Below, one piece after another: positions 20,101 to 29,425 of a DNA stretch of 59,283 nt. The notes below the pieces were generated by a model. It ran no database searches. It was not told the DNA's origin and worked only from the letters and a program-made list of their open reading frames with translations. The stretch's first letter is position 1. Every line of letters begins with the position of its first letter. The translations under genes were made by a program, and so were the position numbers. This DNA is from Limisphaerales bacterium (GTDB lineage: Bacteria > Verrucomicrobiota > Verrucomicrobiia > Limisphaerales > AAA164-E04), in assembly GCA_024761205.1 (NCBI GenBank), contig JAMASS010000032.1, forward strand, positions 1 to 59,283. Direction: 5' to 3'.

Positions 20101-20912
20101 GGCAAACTAAGGTGGAAACAGCAGAGCCTGGAGAGACGTCCCATGCGGGCATAGCCACGGATTGGAATGCCATCGCCCAACATGTCCGCATCATGCAGCA
20201 AAAGATCGAAGCAATCGGCCCCGTCAATTTGGTGGCGATCGAAGACTACGAGGAAACCGAACAACGATTCCAGTTCCTCACCGGACAACACGATGACCTA
20301 GTGAAGGCAAAAGACGAACTACACGAAGTCCTCAATCGCGTCAATACTCAGACTCGAGAGATGTTTCTCGAGACCTTCACGAAGATTCGCGACAACTTTC
20401 GCGCCATTTTCCAGGAGATCTTTGGCGGGGGGAATGCCGATCTCCACTTGGCCGACGAAGCCGACATCCTCGAAAGCGGCATCGACATCGTCGCTCGTCC
20501 CCCTGGCAAGCGCCTCCAGAGTATCAGTCTCCTCTCCGGGGGTGAGCAAACCATGACGGCGGTGGCACTCCTCTTTTCAATCTATCAAGTGAAACCCAGT
20601 CCTTTCTGCGTCTTGGACGAGCTCGACGCCCCCTTAGATGAATCGAATATCAATCGCTTTCTCAAGGTTCTCAAAAGATTCCTCGAGTACTCGCAGTTCA
20701 TCATCATCACTCACAACAAGCGAACCATCAGCACGGCGGATATCCTTTACGGCGTTACCATGCAAGAAAGAGGTGTCAGCCGACTGGTCAGCGTGAAGTT
20801 CCACCGGGATCAGGGAATGCCTCAACCTACGGATTCTGGGTCCAACGAATCGGCAACCTCACCGGAGCGCGAGACCGAGAAAACCGTCGCCGAACCTGCA
20901 GAAACCACCTAA
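17175..20912 (+). CDS. smc: Chromosome segregation protein SMC
   Basis: This 1245-residue SMC ATPase works with ScpA and ScpB to compact and separate chromosomes. The start ATG at 17175 gives the usual [17 protein letters not shown]; an earlier in-frame start would add 53 unrelated residues. Walker [10 protein letters not shown] is at 31-39. [11 protein letters not shown] and the Q-loop [16 protein letters not shown] follow. Two long coiled coils flank a hinge (about 500-660). The C-terminal head has the signature [19 protein letters not shown] and Walker [14 protein letters not shown] (about 1140-1165), with the D-loop and switch His (ITHNKRT). All ATPase motifs are present. The 18-residue tail is variable. 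Confidence 0.97.
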   Translation: MHLKNLTVLGFKSFADRTSLDFEPGITAIVGPNGCGKSNVADAIRWVLGEQSAKALRGGEMADVIFNGTDKRKAIGMAEVSLTITDVDEDHLHAARVPIDYNEVTITRRVFRDGGSEYFINKTASRLRDIQQLFMGTGIGRSSYSIMAQGNITQILSSKPQERRIIFEEAAGITKFKAQKREALRKLDYTEQNLLRIEDLIKEVKRQIGSLQRQAGKARRYQQYQTELQLLETQLARHEYDTLQAEIGDKKAQADRLREAMESGSERVIQTEEEVRQLRDAFSELEHQINQSQQEGLSLKNQIDQNSNRISFRQERLRELESQNARALSEIQVAEERHLGTRQEIALIHTKLQEADHALAIRKRHVDKNQNHIKEIEGAISRTQEELRRAQSDAFAAAQELAKSRNEINALDLLKKGNDTRLEKLSSEKVQLEEECLQLDQTLEKFAAGVEAKRLNADRQRSTVEQRQNRLTCLQVELSELTTQLDSLTQQQAEQRSRLSVLEQLDASREGFSEGAIAALNQSERVIGSLADFIRVPDEHVTAVEASLGHHLQIILTQSETEATAIIDQLRSTGEGQASVAALQLIASKPGQPPTDNGLLPINAPSAASIVSSPPDMVPVIQSLLGETLIVSDLSQATQLWKETRGQYDFVTRGGEILTRHGVYTGGREGLDSSTSTAILRRKNEIHELTESTRRLQESIDAKSRAKAALTNEQRTLQASLQEAQSDLKATEVAIATEEGEYAALRNSRSVLDQKIETVVYEVQSLASQQQEGQAKRDHLAGHIGCLESQAADSESAVQSLNGKLEETRAERDQANAKLTECKVALAGEQEALTALNRQKGPLGQRLEELTQLIAQRRSETETILTKKAQSESEISSCQQQVESLTHQRNLNNEKTGKLVQEKSKQENGINERESQLKNLRSQFETGQQRKNELDLDLAQKALKAENICQRIEDKYQIPLPEIRSRTIQIAETGDGQTKVETAEPGETSHAGIATDWNAIAQHVRIMQQKIEAIGPVNLVAIEDYEETEQRFQFLTGQHDDLVKAKDELHEVLNRVNTQTREMFLETFTKIRDNFRAIFQEIFGGGNADLHLADEADILESGIDIVARPPGKRLQSISLLSGGEQTMTAVALLFSIYQVKPSPFCVLDELDAPLDESNINRFLKVLKRFLEYSQFIIITHNKRTISTADILYGVTMQERGVSRLVSVKFHRDQGMPQPTDSGSNESATSPERETEKTVAEPAETT

Positions 20913-20995
20913 CATGTCGATCGGCTCCGGCTGTTCACTGCCCCCAGTCTCGCCACGTTGAACGCATCCCCCACCTTTTCTAGAATCTGCCTCCA

Positions 20996-21802
20996 ATGAA
21001 CCCTTGCTCCAGCAATCCGGCGATCAGCGCGTTCATTGACCACCTCAATCCATCGGTGACATTTGGACAGGCGGTAGTCTCTCGCCAAGAGACATCGTTT
21101 GAAGTCCGGCATAGTGCCGATGCGGAAAAAGATACCCACCAACTCGAGCTCCTGACACCGCGGGACCTTCGTTCCCGAATTTCGAAAGATGCTGCCGGAC
21201 GATTCCGCCCCCTCCAATCGGCGCCCGATCTTCTGTCCGGCTGGAAGGCTCGCGCGTCGTCATCCGCCGATCTTTGGGAGATTCTCAATATCCTGTATCC
21301 TGGGGGGGTTGGCGATTGGTATGCCAACGCCAGACAGAGTCAAACCACTGTCAGTTATCGAGACTTCGTGAACCGCCAATCAGGCATGTTCCGCGGCGCA
21401 GCCAAGTTGCAAGATGCCGAAGCTGCGCAGGTTGCGAACGCCTGCTGTGCGGATCAACACTGCATCAAGAACCGCCTTTGGGACATTTCAGGGAACATGG
21501 ACCATCACTCCATTGAGACGCCACGCCTGGTTTGCCTTGAGCCTTGTCAGATCCTTCTCGAACTGGCTCGCCGACAATTCAAACTTGGGCAAAGTCCATC
21601 GACGACTCTTGAACTGCCGGAAGAGGAAGTCGCCCTCGTCCTTGTCGCGCTTGATCACCTGTCAAAGGTCCCGCGTGGCAAGTTACGAACAGGAGATCTT
21701 TCAATGCCGATGAATCCTCGGCGGATGAACCTTTTGCAAGAGCGATTACAGGCACAAATACCTCGACAAACGGAAAAAGCGGCGAATAAGATAGCGCAAT
21801 GA
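20996..21802 (+). CDS. Putative 4Fe-4S protein, DR2241-like
   Basis: This 268-residue protein has LWEILNILYPGGVGDWYAN (about 93-111) followed by a cysteine set: CCADQHCIKNRLWD (about 149-162) and RLVCLEPCQILLELAR (about 176-191). CxxxxC...CxxxC clusters of this kind, followed by LEPC and a helix, resemble the 4Fe-4S domain of DR2241-like proteins, which are often near cobalamin or sirohydrochlorin chelatases. This assignment is from memory of the motif and is uncertain. No signal peptide is seen, so it is probably cytoplasmic. It lies 83 bases after smc and 16 bases before the TlpA-like gene, and probably forms an operon with the latter. Confidence 0.5.
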   Translation: MNPCSSNPAISAFIDHLNPSVTFGQAVVSRQETSFEVRHSADAEKDTHQLELLTPRDLRSRISKDAAGRFRPLQSAPDLLSGWKARASSSADLWEILNILYPGGVGDWYANARQSQTTVSYRDFVNRQSGMFRGAAKLQDAEAAQVANACCADQHCIKNRLWDISGNMDHHSIETPRLVCLEPCQILLELARRQFKLGQSPSTTLELPEEEVALVLVALDHLSKVPRGKLRTGDLSMPMNPRRMNLLQERLQAQIPRQTEKAANKIAQ

Positions 21803-21818
21803 ACCATTGTATTGCCTT

Positions 21819-22940
21819 ATGAAATTAACACCGGATTTTCAAAACATTGCCCGCCTGCTAGTCTTTAATCTAGTGATCTCATCCTGTCCATTGGTGACCA
21901 TTGCGGCCGCTGATCTCGACTCTGATCCCGACAAGGCTTGGCAGCAGGTGGTCAAAGCGTCAAAACCACGCCCGTATCCCGAAGCCTGGCAAGACAAGAC
22001 GCCGGAACGAAGAGAGATTGATGCGTTCCATCAGGAAAACGGAGAGATCACGGCCAAGGCAGCCAAAATGGCCCGGGAATTCTACACCGCTTATCCCAAA
22101 CACCCTAAGGCGGCTTCAGCGAAGGAGAAAGAAATCAAGCTGCTCCAAGTCGCTGTTCAGTTAGGCAACACGAAGGCAATAGCGCGCCTTGAAGAACTCG
22201 AGCTGGCGAGTGCGGATGATCCAAGCAAAACCGACGCCGAGCGGTTTCAAGTCCAGTTGCAAGCCGTCCTGGCAGCGACCAACGCCAAAAAATTCGAAAG
22301 CAGAGAGGCCTTTCTTGTAGAATTCGAAAAAGGAGTCCGAGAACTCCAAGAGAAATTCCCGAATGAGCAAGAAGTTTATCAAATGATCCTCTACTTAGCG
22401 CAGCAATGTGAAGGGGACAAAGCGCTTGCTTTCGCCAAAGAGGTGGCGGAAAACGCTGAGTCGCCGCAAATAGTCGAAATAGCCAACAGCCTGATGAAAA
22501 AGCTCTCATTGGTGGGCACCGCGCCCGAAATCAGTTTCACCTCCATCAATGGCAAAGACATCGCCCTCGTCGACTACAAAGGCAAAGTTGTTCTCGTTGA
22601 TTTCTGGGCCACGTGGTGCGGGCCCTGCATCGCAGAATTGCCCAACGTCAAGCGGGCCTATGAAAAGCTACATCCTAAGGGGTTCGAAATCATCGGCATC
22701 AGCTTCGATCAGAGCAAGGTGAAACTGGAACGGTTCGTAAAGAAGGAGAAAATGCCTTGGCCACAGTATTTTGACGGCCTTGGTTGGGAAAACAAATTTG
22801 GTCAAGAGTATGGCATTAATTCGATTCCGTCGATGTGGCTCATTGATAAGAAGGGAATCCTTCGCGACATGAGTGCTCGAGCCAACTTGGAGGAGAAAGT
22901 CAAACGGTTACTGGCTGAAGATTCCCAGAAAGTCGAATAG
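21819..22940 (+). CDS. TlpA-type thioredoxin-like protein, exported
   Basis: This is a 373-residue protein from the ATG at 21819; a TTG four codons upstream is also possible. An N-terminal hydrophobic segment (about 15-30, LVFNLVISSCPLVTIAAA) is a signal peptide or anchor. A helical middle (about 40-220) follows. The C-terminal domain (about 235-370) is AhpC/TSA/thioredoxin-like with VVLVDFWATWCGPCIAELPN and its CGPC redox pair near residue 267. The cis-Pro region reads INSIPSMWLIDKKG. Such proteins reduce or isomerise disulfides in the periplasm. The substrate is unknown. It is followed by the MITE-like element at 22985. Confidence 0.85.
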   Translation: MKLTPDFQNIARLLVFNLVISSCPLVTIAAADLDSDPDKAWQQVVKASKPRPYPEAWQDKTPERREIDAFHQENGEITAKAAKMAREFYTAYPKHPKAASAKEKEIKLLQVAVQLGNTKAIARLEELELASADDPSKTDAERFQVQLQAVLAATNAKKFESREAFLVEFEKGVRELQEKFPNEQEVYQMILYLAQQCEGDKALAFAKEVAENAESPQIVEIANSLMKKLSLVGTAPEISFTSINGKDIALVDYKGKVVLVDFWATWCGPCIAELPNVKRAYEKLHPKGFEIIGISFDQSKVKLERFVKKEKMPWPQYFDGLGWENKFGQEYGINSIPSMWLIDKKGILRDMSARANLEEKVKRLLAEDSQKVE

Positions 22941-22984
22941 GAATTCGAAAGAGTCGCCATCCTTTGTGGGCGGCCTATTGATTC

Positions 22985-23081
22985 CTAAGGAAACGCTGAT
23001 TTAACCCCTGAACTTTGCTGTTTTCGGTGATTTTTCCAGAGAAAAACCGAGTTTCCGGTTACTAATCAGAGGTTTCCCTAA
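22985..23081. mobile_element. IS5-group miniature element (MITE), 89 bp
   Basis: The left end starts GGAAACGCTGATTTAA at 22989. The right end, reversed, reads GGAAACCTCTGATT from 23077. The ends are inverted repeats differing by one inserted base and a substitution. Both are flanked by the 4-base sequence CTAA (22985-22988 and 23078-23081), a target duplication of the YTAR type used by IS5-group elements. No transposase lies inside. It could be a non-autonomous element moved by a copy elsewhere in the genome. Confidence 0.7.
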
Positions 23082-23325
23082 GGTTTCGGCCCTCAATCCC
23101 AACGAATTTCGGCTAGTGCTCAAGATTGGTGGAGTGGGTGGCCTTTAGTCCTAGACACAGACCGGAACAGCCCCGTCAACGGGTGAGCGCCAAGGATTGC
23201 GAGAGAATCTTCACAGACCTAACCGCTTGATTGATCCCAGTGGAACTCTCCGGTCACCGACGGAAAAAGAGTGGGTTCAGAAAAGCCGAAGTAAGACCTC
23301 TCAACATCTGTAATGGGACGGGAGG

Positions 23326-24147
23326 TCAGCCTTGGAGATACCGCTGGATTTTTCTCCGAACGAGCCCGTTGTTGGCGATCATCCGGAAGCGTTGATAACC
23401 CTCGATGGGGCGGCAATAGAACTCTCCTCCCGCACGTTCCAAGATAAGCCCCCCGGCGGCCACATCCCACAGGCGAACGCCACTCTCTACAAAAGCATCC
23501 ATTCGTCCGCCGGCAATCCAGCTTAATGACAACGCGGCTGCCCCCATGATTCGCATCTTTCGGACCTGATGAACCAACCGATTAAAGCTAGGCAACATCG
23601 AATCCATCGAAGACTTCGTCTTTGAAAATCCGATCGCCAGAATACATTCTGCAAGCCGAGCGCGGCGACTTACCTGAATCTTCTTTCCATTCAATAGGGC
23701 CGGACCGCCCTTGCTCGCCACCCACATCTCATCCATGAAGGGATCAAACACGGCACCCACTATGGTTTCGTAGTTTCCGAAGCAACGCACCCGGTCACCT
23801 CGCGCCGAAGGTTCGCAGCGCGCTTGCAAAGCGATCGAAACACAAGCGTGCGGAATGCCATAAGCAAAATTAACCGTTCCATCAATAGGATCCACCACCC
23901 ATCGATACCTTCCCGCAATCTGTCCGCTCTCCCCTTCTTCTCCCAAGACGGCAATGTCCGGATGGCTATTTCGCAGATGTCGTTCAATCAGTCTCTGACA
24001 CCGGACATCCAGCTCGAGCTTGATGTCATGTTGGCTGACAAAATTGGCACGTTTGTTGGAATGGAGATTGCGGGACATCACCGCCCCAGCTTTTTGGGCA
24101 GCCGCCTCGGCGGACTGCAACGCTAGTTTGATTTTCTTGCGATTCAT
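23326..24147 (-). CDS. Inositol monophosphatase family protein
   Basis: This is a 273-residue protein from the ATG at 24147. The upstream start at 24207 would run into the dead gene, and a GAG precedes this ATG at a usable distance. The metal-binding motifs of the family are present: LGEEGES (about 68-74), WVVDPIDGTVNFAYG (about 82-96) and WDVAAGGLILERAGG (about 223-237). Such enzymes are Mg-dependent phosphatases acting on inositol-1-phosphate, histidinol phosphate or 3'-phosphoadenosine-5'-phosphate. Which one is unclear. The insertion GNYETIVGAVFDPFMDEMW is normal for the fold. Confidence 0.85.
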   Translation of the reverse strand: MNRKKIKLALQSAEAAAQKAGAVMSRNLHSNKRANFVSQHDIKLELDVRCQRLIERHLRNSHPDIAVLGEEGESGQIAGRYRWVVDPIDGTVNFAYGIPHACVSIALQARCEPSARGDRVRCFGNYETIVGAVFDPFMDEMWVASKGGPALLNGKKIQVSRRARLAECILAIGFSKTKSSMDSMLPSFNRLVHQVRKMRIMGAAALSLSWIAGGRMDAFVESGVRLWDVAAGGLILERAGGEFYCRPIEGYQRFRMIANNGLVRRKIQRYLQG

Positions 24148-24184
24148 CTCAAGTTTCTCGGCGTGAGCGGGAGGAATGGGCAAC

Positions 24185-24962
24185 TCACAGCGTTCGATCG
24201 AAAACACCGAGTTTATCTACGGCCTCGTCAAACGACGCTTGCCCATCCTCCGAAAGCTGGCGCAACGGCGGACGTACCAGCCCGAAATCAAACCCGACTC
24301 GCCTCATCAGCGACTTCCCCGCAGACAACGGGCTGACGGCGTTCAGAATCATCACCAGTTGAACCGATTCCAGTTGGAACTCCCGAGCGGTTTGGTGCTC
24401 ATTGTTTCGCCAAGCGTCGATCACCTTGTGATACACCGGGGCCAGATAGTTATAAGTACTTCCCCACGGCCCCATCAACCCCCAGACTGAGGGCTGCCAA
24501 CAACACTGCATCACAGCCAAACAATAGATTGAGGTGAACATCATCAAGCATTCGGCACCGCTGCAATTCGATCAGGTCCAAGTTTGAAAACTTCACTCCC
24601 CGAAACGAAGGGATACGGCACCGGGCCTGTTCATCGGCTCTTACGGTTACCGCGTGTCGCGCCAGTTCAACAGCATTCGAAAGGCAGTTGTCTCCGACAT
24701 GCACCACGACCTTGAGGCCTGTCTTCCGGGAAACCTCCATCCAAGCCTCCACGACCTGCTGCCGCTCCGCAATGGTCAACGATGAAAACTCGCCCGTCGT
24801 CCCGCACACGAACACACCGGTAATCTCCACAGACTTGAGGTAATCGACAAAGCTCCCGATCACATCAAGATTCAAGGAAAAGTTCGGACGAAACGGGGTA
24901 AACGGCGCCACCACCAATCCATGCAACAGCTTGCTCTCGCTACTCACACAATCTTCGCTCAC
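24185..24962 (-). pseudogene. N-acetylneuraminate lyase-like (DHDPS family), broken
   Basis: The 5' piece from 24962 reads LLHGLVVAPFTPFRPN, then ITGVFVCGTTGEFSSLTIAERQ (the GTTGE phosphate-binding motif) and VVVHVGDN. After HAVTVRADEQARC the frame jumps to RIPSFRGVKFSNLDLIELQRC, so about 80 residues including the Schiff-base Lys region are lost or rearranged. A frameshift near 24450-24547 then shifts to a second piece, STYNYLAPVYHKVIDAW to LSEDGQASFDEAVDKLGVF, ending at 24185. The order and the motifs are those of N-acetylneuraminate lyase, which splits sialic acid. The gene cannot make an active enzyme. Confidence 0.8.
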
Positions 24963-25316
24963 ACAATCAGAAGCTTACAATCCTCGGCACACACCACCGG
25001 CTAGTCACATGAATTCATTCAACGAGACAACCCACCCCGGAGAGTCGCCGCATTGTGGAACAATATTAACTGGAGAACCAAGCAAATCTTTGCCACTCGA
25101 TCTTCCATCCCCTAACGGCTACACTGGACGCTCGCTGCACATGCTTCAAACTGACACGACATTTCGTAGAGAATTCGAGCGAAAATCTTTCTCTGGTTCC
25201 TGGCTCTCTCGGGGACACTGGTCAATCGCTCAATGCCTCCGATACCCTTCAGATAGACGCTAGTGCATCACCGCTTTGGAGCTCAACAATCGAACCTTTA
25301 TTTAACAGCGGAATGA
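24963..25316. other. Spacer between dead genes, no gene seen
   Basis: Only a fragmentary plus-strand frame is open (about 24931-25263), with no recognisable domain. It may be decayed 5' sequence of the PSD1-type gene that follows. A region around 25085-25200 reads NGYTGRSLHMLQTDTTF and has no family that I recognise. Confidence 0.35.
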
Positions 25317-26150
25317 GTGAAATGCCACGGCCCGCTGAAGAAAAAAGGCGGGCTTGATCTGAGCGCCTTTCAGCAAATCATCGCAGGCGGCCGATTCCGG
25401 TCTGGTAGTACATCCAGGCAACTCAACGGCCAGCCTTCTCTACCCATACTTGCAAGAGGATTCGGATCCTCACATGCTCCCGAGAAGCAGCTGGCAAAAG
25501 ATAAAATCGAGGCATTACCAAATGGATCGTTCATCTCCAAGTTCCAAGAACCAAATGCAATCGCTGATGGCACTTCAGCCTTCCGAAGGCCCCCGACAGA
25601 AAGCCTCCAGACAGAAGCAACCGCGGATCATTAAAATCGCTGCACCCCTCACCAAGCTATCGACACCTTAGTTCACGATGGCTGTCTCCAGCGAGACGTC
25701 ACTCCTGCACTGATCTGTGACGACCGCGCCTTCATTCATCGAGTTTCCCTGGATATCATCGGCGAACTTCCTCCCCACCATGAGGTTCTCAGCTTCGTCT
25801 TCGATCCAAGCCCGAAAAAGCGACAGCAAAAAATATGGACCTTACTGAAGGCAACAGCTTACGCCCGTAACGTGCGCGAGACATTTGACGTCCTCTTCCT
25901 CAGCCGAAAGAGTCCACCAATCCTATCAGATCGCCAAACCCGTCAATGGCATGCTTACCTTGATTACCAAAGGTCTGACTGGCGACGGCGTGTCGCTACC
26001 GTGATGAGTTTGAGCGGCTTGTTCACACACCCTTACATGATCCGAGCCGCAAAAAAAATCGGACAAACACTGCATCCTGCTTTGGCTCTCGGCGCGCCCA
26101 GCCAGGGATCCCAAGCAAAACCTACCAACGGATGGCCCGTTTAAGAGCAT
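25317..26150 (+). pseudogene. Second PSD1-type gene, N-terminal remnant
   Basis: Cytochrome-like text VKCHGPLKKKGGLDLS (25317-25364) keeps the CHG but its first heme Cys is lost and a stop precedes it. After a frame change it continues QLAKDKIEALP (about 25495-25527). The DUF1549 part follows as LVHDGCLQRDVTPALICDDR and HRVSLDIIGELPP in the 25660-25760 region, then HAYLDYQRSDWRRRV (about 25945). The DUF1553 half is absent and the remnant runs directly into DUF1501 sequence, so a deletion removed it. It is non-functional. Confidence 0.8.
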
Positions 26151-27160
26151 TCCAACATCAATTACCGGAATCCACTTTTCGGAGTTAATGCCAAAGTGTG
26201 CTTCGAGCCCTCACAAACTAGCTGTGGTCCGATCAATGAACACCAAGCCCACCGAACACTTTCAAGCGATAGATTTCCTGAATCGCAGCGCAGGCCTCGC
26301 GTTCATTCATCCCACCTCGGGATCAGTCCTCGGTGAGCAACTCGACAGCCTGATTCCGAACTTTATTCTCCTGGACCTCTGCCCGGAAGGAAATGAGTTT
26401 AAGTCCTTCAAAAACGGCAATCGGGGCGGCTAGATCGGTGCAGAATACGGTCCGGTTCGCGTAGGCGGCGAGTTCAAGATACCCAATATCGAGCAGCTTG
26501 CCGACACCACCGCCGAGGATCATGAAAAGCACGAAGCGCTCAGGCGTTTTCTTTCCAAAAAGTACGAGAACGAAACCAAAAGCGCCGCCGCTACTTCCCA
26601 AAACGCCGTCTTTGAACGGGTGAAGGGTCTGATGAGCACCGCTCACCGCTTCGATCTGGAAGCCCTCCCAAAGAAGGACCGTGAACGATATGGCCCGGGC
26701 ACCTTCGGTCAGCATACCTTGCTGGCGAGGAATCTCATCGAGAATGGAGCCCCTTTCGTGATGGTGGCCAATGGCCCTGGGATTGCCACCTCTTTCATCA
26801 CGAGAACTATCAAATGCTGGTTCCCGATCTGAACAATGGCATTTACCAATTGATCACCGACTTAGAGGACCGTTCTATGCTTGACAACACACTCATCGTC
26901 ATGATGGCGAATTTGTAGGAACGCCTTGGCTCAACGCCAGACCCGAGGCCGAGATCATTATTCCAACGCCTGGAGTTTGGCTCAGACGGCATTGATGGCG
27001 TGAACTTGCCCTTCAATGAGATGAACCTCTTTGCAACCATCTTTTCCTCACTAGGCATTGATCCATACGCCGAGTACGACCTCCTTGAGTTCCCCACCTT
27101 TCATCGGGTCAAGGAGAAGACCTCGCCCATTGATCAGATCTATACAGTGGATCCCGCACC
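26151..27160 (+). pseudogene. Second DUF1501 gene, broken
   Basis: The remnant begins in the middle of the family with HFSELMPKCASSPHKLAVVR and MNTKPTEHFQAIDFLNR (26170-26293). It passes through several frame changes (RLMSTAHRFDLEALPKKDRE near 26630-26680, GTFGQHTLLARNLIENG near 26702-26750, WDCHLFHHE near 26785) and ends with NEMNLFATIFSSLGIDPYAE (27015-27075), the typical DUF1501 C-terminus. The stop after MMANL replaces the family's FGR-like region. No product is possible. As at 2.7-6.3 kb, PSD1 and DUF1501 partners died together. Confidence 0.8.
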
Positions 27161-28292
27161 CGGTGACCATAAAGCAATCGACGGGCATCAAAGTTACGCC
27201 CAGGCATCGAAACCCCTCCGGCATGATCTTGAAACTCAGCGTCCCTTCACGTAGTTAAAGCCCACGATTTTTGATCCTGGCGATTGGAGATAACGCCTAA
27301 CGGAAAATCGGTTGCCTCGGTCACTTGGACACTACCGCGCAGCAGTGGTTACCGATACGAGCCAGCGCCGGAAGCCGGATCCTCCATAAAGGCCTTCGAT
27401 TCAGAAACCGTCCGCCAACTCAGGAGTTCAGCCATGTGCCTCTTATATATTATGAAAAAAACAGTAATTTGCAGAACGACATTGGTGATTCATTTGACGA
27501 TTAAACTTACACCAAAGGTATCAGTACTCTGAAGACAACGAGCACGCGACTTGGTTTTTACTTCACCAGCTTTTACCCTGGAAAGCAATGGAAACATATA
27601 GATGAGCTTACAAGGCGGCCCTAGAACTGCAGCCTGCCTGCCAAGTAATGTGAGCGACATCTCTGATGGAAACGCTACTACTAGTGACATCATTGGAATC
27701 GGATTACGAAGCGTCAACACCGGGAACTATGCCGGGCTCTTTTCGACTTCTCGGGAACCATGTTGGAAGCTTCAGCCAGTATAATTTTGGCAGTCTATCA
27801 GGTCTCGCTGATTCTTACACGATTTACCAGTTGGATATGATTGATACTTGAATAGGTGGATGAGGATTCATTGCCATTGATGACGTTTCAGTTGAAAGTC
27901 CACTCGCTACCGTCCTGTGGAAGCCGAGGAATACAAGGTTAATATTTGCATGGACCCCTATAGGGTAGCTGTAGCGTCGCTGGGAGGTCCCCTAGATTCT
28001 CTCCATTACATCGCCCCCTAGCTGAACGCCAAAAAAACTCTTCTCAACTCAGACATCGCAAAAGCCTACCTATATAGAATTCAAGATTCATCACCTCGCG
28101 AATTCTGAGCATCTCATCGAGCCCGACCTTGAACGCAAGCTAATTCAAAGCGCGCCAGCAAGTAACCCTCGGCTTTCTCCTGAAGATGTGAGTCCGCCGA
28201 TGCTAGTTCATTAAGGACCTTTGCGCGATTTCCATCTGCTAATTTTAAATCAAGGCATGGGTATAGTTGAATGTCAGGCGCTGATCAATCGC
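27161..28292. other. Relic DNA, no intact gene
   Basis: Only short frames are open. The plus frame around 27862-27920 reads GFIAIDDVSVESP, which resembles the end of extracellular jelly-roll or adhesin-like domains (AIDD-x-x-V). A frame near 27284-27530 shows no motif. I infer the remnant of one large secreted protein gene. The region is less GC-rich than its neighbours and has no promoter or terminator that I can support. Confidence 0.4.
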
Positions 28293-29396
28293 TCAGCCAA
28301 AATGATAAAAATCGTTTGAGACCATTAGTCGCCTCACAATCTTTCGATGGGCTCCTGTTAACGCCAATCGCTCTAGTTCAGCATGGGTCACCCATCGATG
28401 TGAGTCATCAAGATCGGAAAAACCATGACTCACCTCGGTCACATAGACTCTCAGGGTGATTCGATTGGTTGTAATGGAATGTTTAATTTCACCCAACGTT
28501 CTCAAAGCCTGCGGTCCCTGCCGCCACCGTTTTTCAATCCACTTGTAACCGCCGGGATCGTTGCCATTAGTTTCCGTGGCAGGAAATTCCCAAAAACTCC
28601 CATTGATCGCTGCCGCACTCCGCTTCCTCACCAGCAGCTTGCCTCGCCTGCGGATGACGAGGGCCACGTAGTTGCGGCGAACGCTCTTCTGGCGCTTGCC
28701 TAGATTGGGCAACCTCTCGATCAAACCAAGTTTTTTCGCCTGGCAACTGTGTCGCATCGGACACAGTTCGCATGACGGATTCCGCGGCATACAGACTGTG
28801 GCGCCCAGTTCCATTAGCGACTGATTGAAACCACCGCACGAATTGACACCCGGCTTTTTCTCCCGAGACGCTTGTCGCACCAGAGCCTCGGCTCGAGTCC
28901 ACAATTGCCGATTCACCGCTGGCTGCTTGACACACTCATTGATCCCATCGACCCGGCACAGCACCCGAATCACATTGCCATCCAACACCGGTCGCGCTTG
29001 GCCAAAGGCGATACTGGCGATCGCTCCGGCTGTGTACGGACCAATCCCGGGCAATCCCAAAACAGCGTCAAACTGCTCGGGGAACTTTCCTCCATGGGCA
29101 TCTTGAATCACCTTTGCCGCTTTTTGAAGATTGCGCGCCCGCGAATAATAACCCAAACCTTCCCAAAGCTTGAGCACCTGATCTTGATCCGCCCGCGCTA
29201 ACGCCTCAATCGTCGGCAACGCCTTCAGCCAACGCCTCCAGTAAGGAATGACCGTATTAACCTGGGTCTGCTGCAGCATGATCTCGGAAATCCAAACCGC
29301 GTAGGGATCCGCGCACCCCCGCCACGGAAGATCCCGTGCGTTGTGGCGATACCACGCGAGTAGGGTTTTGACGATAGCGGCCGCTTCAGGCATCAT
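28293..29396 (-). CDS. mutY: A/G-specific adenine DNA glycosylase
   Basis: MutY removes adenine mispaired with 8-oxoguanine. This 367-residue protein keeps catalytic Glu38 (SEIMLQQTQV), the helix-hairpin-helix GLPGIGPYTAGAIAS (114-128), Asp139 of the LDGNV loop and the [4Fe-4S] ligands C202, C209, C212, C218 (Cx6Cx2Cx5C). The C-terminal MutT-like domain for 8-oxoG recognition spans about 235-355. The divergent rnhC gene starts only 29 bases away, so the two promoters must overlap or lie within each other's starts. Start M1 or M2 at 29396/29393; no distinguishing ribosome site. Confidence 0.95.
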   Translation of the reverse strand: MMPEAAAIVKTLLAWYRHNARDLPWRGCADPYAVWISEIMLQQTQVNTVIPYWRRWLKALPTIEALARADQDQVLKLWEGLGYYSRARNLQKAAKVIQDAHGGKFPEQFDAVLGLPGIGPYTAGAIASIAFGQARPVLDGNVIRVLCRVDGINECVKQPAVNRQLWTRAEALVRQASREKKPGVNSCGGFNQSLMELGATVCMPRNPSCELCPMRHSCQAKKLGLIERLPNLGKRQKSVRRNYVALVIRRRGKLLVRKRSAAAINGSFWEFPATETNGNDPGGYKWIEKRWRQGPQALRTLGEIKHSITTNRITLRVYVTEVSHGFSDLDDSHRWVTHAELERLALTGAHRKIVRRLMVSNDFYHFG

Positions 29397-29425
29397 TCCT
29401 CGCCCTCAGGGTTTACAAGACACAA

